From contig JAMOSE010000129.1 of the NCBI GenBank assembly GCA_027063215.1, positions 1 through 8,987 of the forward strand: a DNA stretch of 8,987 bases, given 5' to 3'. This document shows, piece by piece, positions 5,311-8,987 of this stretch. The notes under the pieces were generated by a model. The model did no database searches. It was given only the letters and a program-made list of their open reading frames with translations, and had not been told where the DNA came from. The DNA comes from Sulfurimonas sp. GTDB lineage: Bacteria > Campylobacterota > Campylobacteria > Campylobacterales > Sulfurimonadaceae. Position 1 is the stretch's first letter. Each line of letters starts with the position of its first letter. The position numbers were made by a program, and so were the translations under genes.

Positions 5311-6279
5311 TTAGTGTAAATCTCTCCACACTTCTTTTTTCCAAAGAATTGCAAAGATTGCAAAAATAAAGATATAAATCATTACATTTGCACCAACTGA
5401 TGCACGTTCATGACGTTTAGAATCACCTACATCTTCTAAATGTTCGATCACTTTATCTGCAGCTTCTGCTGTTACCCCAACACGTGGCATAGCAGTACCT
5501 TTTAGATAATTTTGAGGATTTTCCATAAATGTTTTGATATGGTGTTCACCACGTGAACGGATATACATACTTAAATCAGGTGGTAATGTACCCATGTATT
5601 TAGTAAGTGCATCCTGATAATCAAGAACTTTTTGCTCAAATGCCAACGCATTTTGTTTTTTCTTAAATGCTGGTTTTTCACCAATCTGAGTCCAAGCCGG
5701 ATATGCTTCACCCTCTTTAACATACGGATAGTGAATAGCATGACATCTACCACAAGCAGTTTCAAATGCCATAACAGGAGTTAACTCTTCTGCTTTTGGA
5801 GCAATTGATTGTAAGTAAGCAACCATATCAGCTACTTCTTGATCTAAATCTCCACCAGCACCATAAAACTGTGTCATTGGGTGCATTTGACCTTTTGCAG
5901 GATCAAATTTATGTTCAACCATTAAAGCATGCGCAGGGTTTTTAATAAGTGCAGCTAAAAACTTAGGATCAAAAACAACCCCAGCATTACTTAAATCTGG
6001 TGGGTTAACACCATAAGATTGTGCAGCAGTTACCGGATCCATTGGAGCTGGCATACCTTCAACCTTGATACCATGACAACCAGCACAAGCACCGGCACCC
6101 ATTACTAACTCTTTACCACGTGCAGCATCACCTTTTTTCGTGAGTGCAGGAAGATCTTTATATGCAAAACCTTCACTCTCTATATGTTTATGCATTTGTG
6201 AATGCGCAAAAGGCTCAACTAACCAATATGTTAGGAGAGTAAAAAATGTTACAACCGCTAATATAAATAATTCTTTCAC
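5311..6279 (-). CDS. petC: Diheme cytochrome c subunit of the cytochrome bc complex (PetC), GTG start
   Basis: This is the third subunit of the quinol:cytochrome c reductase and carries electrons from the Rieske protein to soluble cytochrome c on the periplasmic side. The 322-residue protein has two heme c sites, CAGCH (65-69) and CGRCH (176-180), so it is a diheme cytochrome and not a monoheme cytochrome c1. Candidate axial methionines are Met132/Met135 (QMHPM) and Met264 (GTAMPRVG). A hydrophobic stretch at 4-20 may be an uncleaved anchor or export signal. A C-terminal helix (about 298-313), followed by basic KK, anchors the protein with its tail in the cytoplasm. The start is GTG at 6279, with AAGGAG 6 nt upstream overlapping the petB stop. 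It is the last gene of petABC and is followed by a strong hairpin terminator. The diheme form is known for Campylobacterota. Confidence 0.94.
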   Translation of the reverse strand: MKELFILAVVTFFTLLTYWLVEPFAHSQMHKHIESEGFAYKDLPALTKKGDAARGKELVMGAGACAGCHGIKVEGMPAPMDPVTAAQSYGVNPPDLSNAGVVFDPKFLAALIKNPAHALMVEHKFDPAKGQMHPMTQFYGAGGDLDQEVADMVAYLQSIAPKAEELTPVMAFETACGRCHAIHYPYVKEGEAYPAWTQIGEKPAFKKKQNALAFEQKVLDYQDALTKYMGTLPPDLSMYIRSRGEHHIKTFMENPQNYLKGTAMPRVGVTAEAADKVIEHLEDVGDSKRHERASVGANVMIYIFIFAIFAILWKKEVWRDLH

Positions 6280-6285
6280 TTTTTA

Positions 6286-6291
6286 CTCCTT
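6286..6291 (-). promoter_or_regulatory. Ribosome binding site deciding the GTG start of petC
   Basis: Minus-strand AAGGAG overlaps the petB TAA stop and lies 6 nt before GTG at 6279. It favours this GTG over downstream ATG codons and points to translation linked to petB. Confidence 0.75.
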
Positions 6292-7504
6292 AAACTTTTT
6301 TTTCTGTTTTAGTGATAAATGGCAGTGCAATCCATAAACCAATAAATGTAAGTGCTGCATACAAACCAATTGTACTAAATGCACCTTCAGGTGGAACTTT
6401 ACCCATAGCAGTTAAAATAATCATATCGATCAACATTGCCCAGAACCAGTATTTAAAGAGACCTCGACGTGATGCAGGAACTGCATTTGGTGATTTGTCT
6501 AAGAACGGTAGTGCAAAGAAAATAACTTGTGCAAATGCAAATGCAATTAGCCCAGTATTTGTTGAGAATGGACGTAAAATCTCATAAGACCATAAGAAGT
6601 ACCACTCAGGGTAAATGTGTGCTGGAGTCTTTAGACCATCAGCAGGGTCAAAGTTAACCGGATCCATTGCAAAATCATAATGATAGAAAACAAGATAGAA
6701 AAAGAAAATCAGATAGATTCCAACAACCATCATATCTTTAGACATAAAGTCATTTACAAATGCAATAACTTTTGAATTTGCTTTATCACCTGCTTTATAT
6801 TTTGCAGCTTCTGCTTCAAAATCAATCTCTTCACCATCTTGGTTGTTTACGTGTGGAATACGAAGTGCTCCAAAGTGTAAACCGATAAGACCTAAAATAG
6901 CTAAAGGAATAAGAAGTACATGAAGCATAAAGAAACGATTTAAGAATGCCTGTGCAGGAACATAATCCCCACGAATCCACTCAACTAAACCATCTGCATG
7001 TAATGAACCACCAGAAAAAAGGTTCGTAATAACCATACCAGCCCAGTAAGACATTTGTCCCCATGGAAGCATATAACCAGAAAAAGCTTCTGCTGAGAAT
7101 GCTACAAAAAGAAGCATACCAGAAAGCCAGATCATCTCACGGCCTTTCTTATAAGAACCATAATAGATACCGGTAAACATGTGAATGTAAATAATTAAGA
7201 AAACAACTGATGCAGCTACACCATGAACATGTCTCCATAACCAACCATAACCAACTTCTTGCATAATTGTATAGTTAACACTGTCAAATGCAAGATTTAC
7301 ATTTGGTTGATAATACATCAATAAAAAGATTCCTGAAATCAATAATAAACCAAAAGTGATAGCTAAAACCATCCCCATTGCCCATAAGAAGTTAATATTC
7401 TTTGGAATCCAATACTCTGTTGCCAAAACACGACGAAGTGTATCAATCGCTAAACGTTGATTCAACCAGTCATGCAGACTTGTAGCTTTTGTAAAATGTG
7501 CCAT
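6290..7504 (-). CDS. petB: Cytochrome b subunit of the cytochrome bc complex (PetB)
   Basis: Cytochrome b holds two b hemes and the two quinone sites of the complex in the inner membrane. This is the full-length, unsplit form of 404 residues with about eight membrane helices. Heme ligands are His94 and His108 in the second helix (14 apart) and His195 and His210 in the fourth (15 apart, as in cytochrome b6). The quinol-oxidation motif PEWY is at 299-302, followed by the conserved SYEILRPF. A hydrophilic insert (about 221-248, rich in Glu, Asp and Lys) separates the two halves. The ATG at 7504 has AAGGAG 5 nt upstream. It lies 14 nt after petA and 10 nt before petC in one operon. The lineage mostly uses menaquinone, so menaquinol is the likely substrate; this is inferred. 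Confidence 0.97.
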   Translation of the reverse strand: MAHFTKATSLHDWLNQRLAIDTLRRVLATEYWIPKNINFLWAMGMVLAITFGLLLISGIFLLMYYQPNVNLAFDSVNYTIMQEVGYGWLWRHVHGVAASVVFLIIYIHMFTGIYYGSYKKGREMIWLSGMLLFVAFSAEAFSGYMLPWGQMSYWAGMVITNLFSGGSLHADGLVEWIRGDYVPAQAFLNRFFMLHVLLIPLAILGLIGLHFGALRIPHVNNQDGEEIDFEAEAAKYKAGDKANSKVIAFVNDFMSKDMMVVGIYLIFFFYLVFYHYDFAMDPVNFDPADGLKTPAHIYPEWYFLWSYEILRPFSTNTGLIAFAFAQVIFFALPFLDKSPNAVPASRRGLFKYWFWAMLIDMIILTAMGKVPPEGAFSTIGLYAALTFIGLWIALPFITKTEKKV

Positions 7505-7518
7505 TTATTCTCCTTCGC

Positions 7519-8055
7519 CTATGCTCTTAATGTCGTGCCATTTTCTAGCATCTTTTTATATTCAGGTCCTTCTTCACCTAAAACCAGTTTGTTCCCGTCA
7601 ATTTTAAATGGAGGAATATCAAGACCACGTGGTGGTGGAGCTTTTGTTACATCACCTGTAAAATCATACATACCCCCATGACAAGCACATAAAAAGCTCT
7701 TCTCATCTGAATCATATCCAGGAATACAACCAAGGTGCGTACAAAGACCAAGGCATACCATAAAATAGTCATTACCTATTTTAATAAGTCTTTCCATATC
7801 TTTAGGATTCGCTTCTGCTTTTTTAACCATATCTGCAGTTTGTTTTAAAACGAAAATAGGCTTTCCTCTCCATTTTTCTGTTACTAATTCATTCTCTTTA
7901 TATGCTGACATATCAAGAGTAGTAAATCCAGCTGCTTTTACACTCGGTAAAGGATCCCAAGATCTCTTCATCGCGTATAAGGAAGCGACTGCACCAACGC
8001 CGGCAACGGCACCAAATGCTTTCCCCATAAAACCTCTACGGCTATTGTTTTTCAT
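7519..8055 (-). CDS. petA: Rieske iron-sulfur subunit of the cytochrome bc complex (PetA)
   Basis: The Rieske protein takes the first electron from quinol to its 2Fe-2S cluster and passes it to the cytochrome c subunit. From ATG 8055 it is 178 residues; GTG at 8061 would add two. I prefer ATG because AAGTGAG, a weak ribosome binding site, lies 5 nt before it. Numbered from the GTG, the twin-arginine export signal SRRGFMG (7-13) precedes a hydrophobic anchor (about 14-30). The cluster motifs are CTHLGC (107-112) and CACHGG (125-130). Cys107, His109, Cys125 and His128 are the ligands, and Cys112-Cys127 form the disulfide. The usual Ser after CPCHG is Gly130, while Tyr132 is kept. An extra cysteine (Cys103) lies near the first motif. 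It is the first gene of petABC, with a TATAAT box about 40 nt upstream. Confidence 0.95.
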   Translation of the reverse strand: MKNNSRRGFMGKAFGAVAGVGAVASLYAMKRSWDPLPSVKAAGFTTLDMSAYKENELVTEKWRGKPIFVLKQTADMVKKAEANPKDMERLIKIGNDYFMVCLGLCTHLGCIPGYDSDEKSFLCACHGGMYDFTGDVTKAPPPRGLDIPPFKIDGNKLVLGEEGPEYKKMLENGTTLRA

Positions 8056-8094
8056 GTTCACTCACTTATTGTGAAATTTTTTATCTAAAAACTT

Positions 8095-8100
8095 ATTATA
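8095..8100 (-). promoter_or_regulatory. -10 box (TATAAT) for petABC
   Basis: Minus-strand TGTATATAATAAG lies in the 66-nt gap between the PseG-like gene and petA. A start near 8088 would give a leader of about 33 nt. No -35 box is evident. No terminator is visible between the upstream gene and this site. Confidence 0.5.
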
Positions 8101-8121
8101 TACAAAACAACTTTTAATTCT

Positions 8122-8987
8122 TTATAAATTTAAGTTCTCTTTTATAAATTTAGCAATTTTGTTACTATTTTGTTCGATTTTTTCATATTTTCGATCATTT
8201 ATTGTTTCTATAATCACATATAAGTGATTTTTATCATAGTTACGCACTATTGGAATATTTAATTTTTTAAAAAGTGGAATAAAATCATCAGTATAATCTT
8301 CTCTTTGAAAATAAATTGGTTTTGCACCACTTGCCAAAGAATCTAAAACTGCCTGAGGAGAAGAGGTAATGAGAATTTCTGTACTTTTTATCATCTTTTC
8401 ATACTCTTCAAATTCAAAATAGTTTGAAAACTTCTCTTTTAACATATCCTCATAATCTAAAAAATAGTAAAAACCAAGCTGCAAACAGGGATCGAGTCCA
8501 TCAATAAAATCAAGATTTTTTTCCAGATCTTTTTCATAATCATCATCTCCAAAAAAATATGTTATTGCTACATTTTTTTCAAAATCTCCAAAAAAAACAT
8601 CTTGTATTGCTACTGCATTACAGATATTTTCTCCTTTGAGATATGGGGAAAGAAGATACTCTTTCTCAGCTTTATAATCCTTTGCATTATCACTAATGCG
8701 TATAAAACTTGAAAAATATTTACGCATATCATCAAGCATAATAGGGTTTGCTTCAGCAGAATCAAAAATTATTTTATCACCATGATGTGCTATTTGAGGA
8801 ATATTACGAACAACATCAATACCTACACTTGTCTCAATACCAAAATCTCGTGCAACCTGTGTAATACGATAGTCTGATGTAAGCAATGTAATATCTTCAT
8901 CTCCTAACGCATTCAATATTGCCACCGCACGACGAAACCTATCTAAACCTATTCTGTGCCCTGTATGAACATAATAAAATGTTTTCA
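8122..8987 (-). CDS. PseG-like protein with GT-B-type features, function unknown; first base outside window
   Basis: The frame continues upstream of the GTG at 8925 to the window edge. The last two bases read TG, so ATG at 8988 is the likely start, giving 288 residues beginning MKTFYYVHTGHRIGLDR. I infer a relation to the PseG/MurG group (nucleotide-sugar hydrolases or glycosyltransferases with the GT-B fold). TGHRIGLDRFRRA (9-21) resembles the GSGHxxR loop whose His is catalytic in PseG. Then come KIIFDS (72-77), LLSP (112-115), ITYFFGDDD (142-150) and ITSSPQAVLDSLASGAKPI (207-225), in the order of the corresponding PseG segments. The usual glycine pair of the nucleotide-binding loop is replaced by Ser-Ser (209-210). 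No membrane helix or export signal is seen. It precedes the pet operon and has no evident link to respiration. The substrate is unknown. Confidence 0.72.
   Translation of the reverse strand, partial: KTFYYVHTGHRIGLDRFRRAVAILNALGDEDITLLTSDYRITQVARDFGIETSVGIDVVRNIPQIAHHGDKIIFDSAEANPIMLDDMRKYFSSFIRISDNAKDYKAEKEYLLSPYLKGENICNAVAIQDVFFGDFEKNVAITYFFGDDDYEKDLEKNLDFIDGLDPCLQLGFYYFLDYEDMLKEKFSNYFEFEEYEKMIKSTEILITSSPQAVLDSLASGAKPIYFQREDYTDDFIPLFKKLNIPIVRNYDKNHLYVIIETINDRKYEKIEQNSNKIAKFIKENLNL

Noticed and set aside
8057..8075. Inverted repeat TTCAC...GTGAA and TCAC-TTATT-GTGA just upstream of petA
   Set aside because: It is a short 4-5 bp repeat that does not fit the CRP or FNR site layout; too weak to call an operator.
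8121..8152. Direct repeat TTTATAAATTTA, two copies 20 bp apart
   Set aside because: It covers the last codons and stop of the PseG-like gene, where lysine, phenylalanine and asparagine codons in AT-rich DNA explain it; there is no third copy.
1..8987. Search for a defence, mobile or CRISPR system
   Set aside because: Every gene but two matches a known housekeeping family, intergenic gaps are under 100 bp, and there are no repeat arrays, transposases, integrases or attachment-site repeats.

Overview
This looks like an ordinary chromosomal segment from a Campylobacterota (epsilonproteobacterial) genome, most like a Sulfurimonas-type organism. The pointers are AT-rich DNA, TATAAT-like -10 boxes with no clear -35, a cytochrome bc complex whose third subunit is a diheme cytochrome c instead of a classical cytochrome c1, and a moaA-queE-queD gene order of the kind I recall from Campylobacter. 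The genus is inferred from protein style, not from a search. Genes are densely packed, and no stretch over 300 bases lacks one. I see no tRNA, rRNA, CRISPR, transposase or phage gene.

Layout. At the left edge the minus strand carries rsmE (16S rRNA m3U1498 methyltransferase; only the last base of its stop codon is missing), preceded 1 nt upstream by a small four-helix membrane protein of unknown function. A 49-bp divergent gap separates this from moeA on the plus strand, the only plus-strand gene. moeA converges with the minus-strand group moaA-queE-queD and overlaps the end of queD by 4 bp. Upstream of moaA lies an RDD-family membrane protein. Before that, closed by a strong hairpin terminator, is the petABC operon (Rieske protein, cytochrome b, diheme cytochrome c). 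At the right edge is an almost complete gene whose protein has PseG/GT-B-like features; its first base falls just outside the window.

How the genes work together. moaA and moeA belong to molybdenum cofactor synthesis: MoaA starts the pathway from GTP and MoeA inserts molybdate at the end. queE and queD act in queuosine/7-deazaguanine synthesis, which also starts from GTP through a pterin intermediate, so the moaA-queE-queD unit groups two GTP-derived pathways. petABC encodes the quinol:cytochrome c oxidoreductase of the respiratory chain, probably menaquinol-linked in this lineage.

I found no convincing undescribed multi-gene system. The points most worth following up are an insertion with an extra cysteine in the cluster-binding loop of QueE, a Gly at the Rieske hydrogen-bonding Ser position, cytochrome b6-like histidine spacing in PetB, two genes with a TATAAT box exactly 6 nt before the ATG (possible leaderless mRNAs), a terminator apparently embedded in the moeA coding region, and the PseG-like protein of unknown role.
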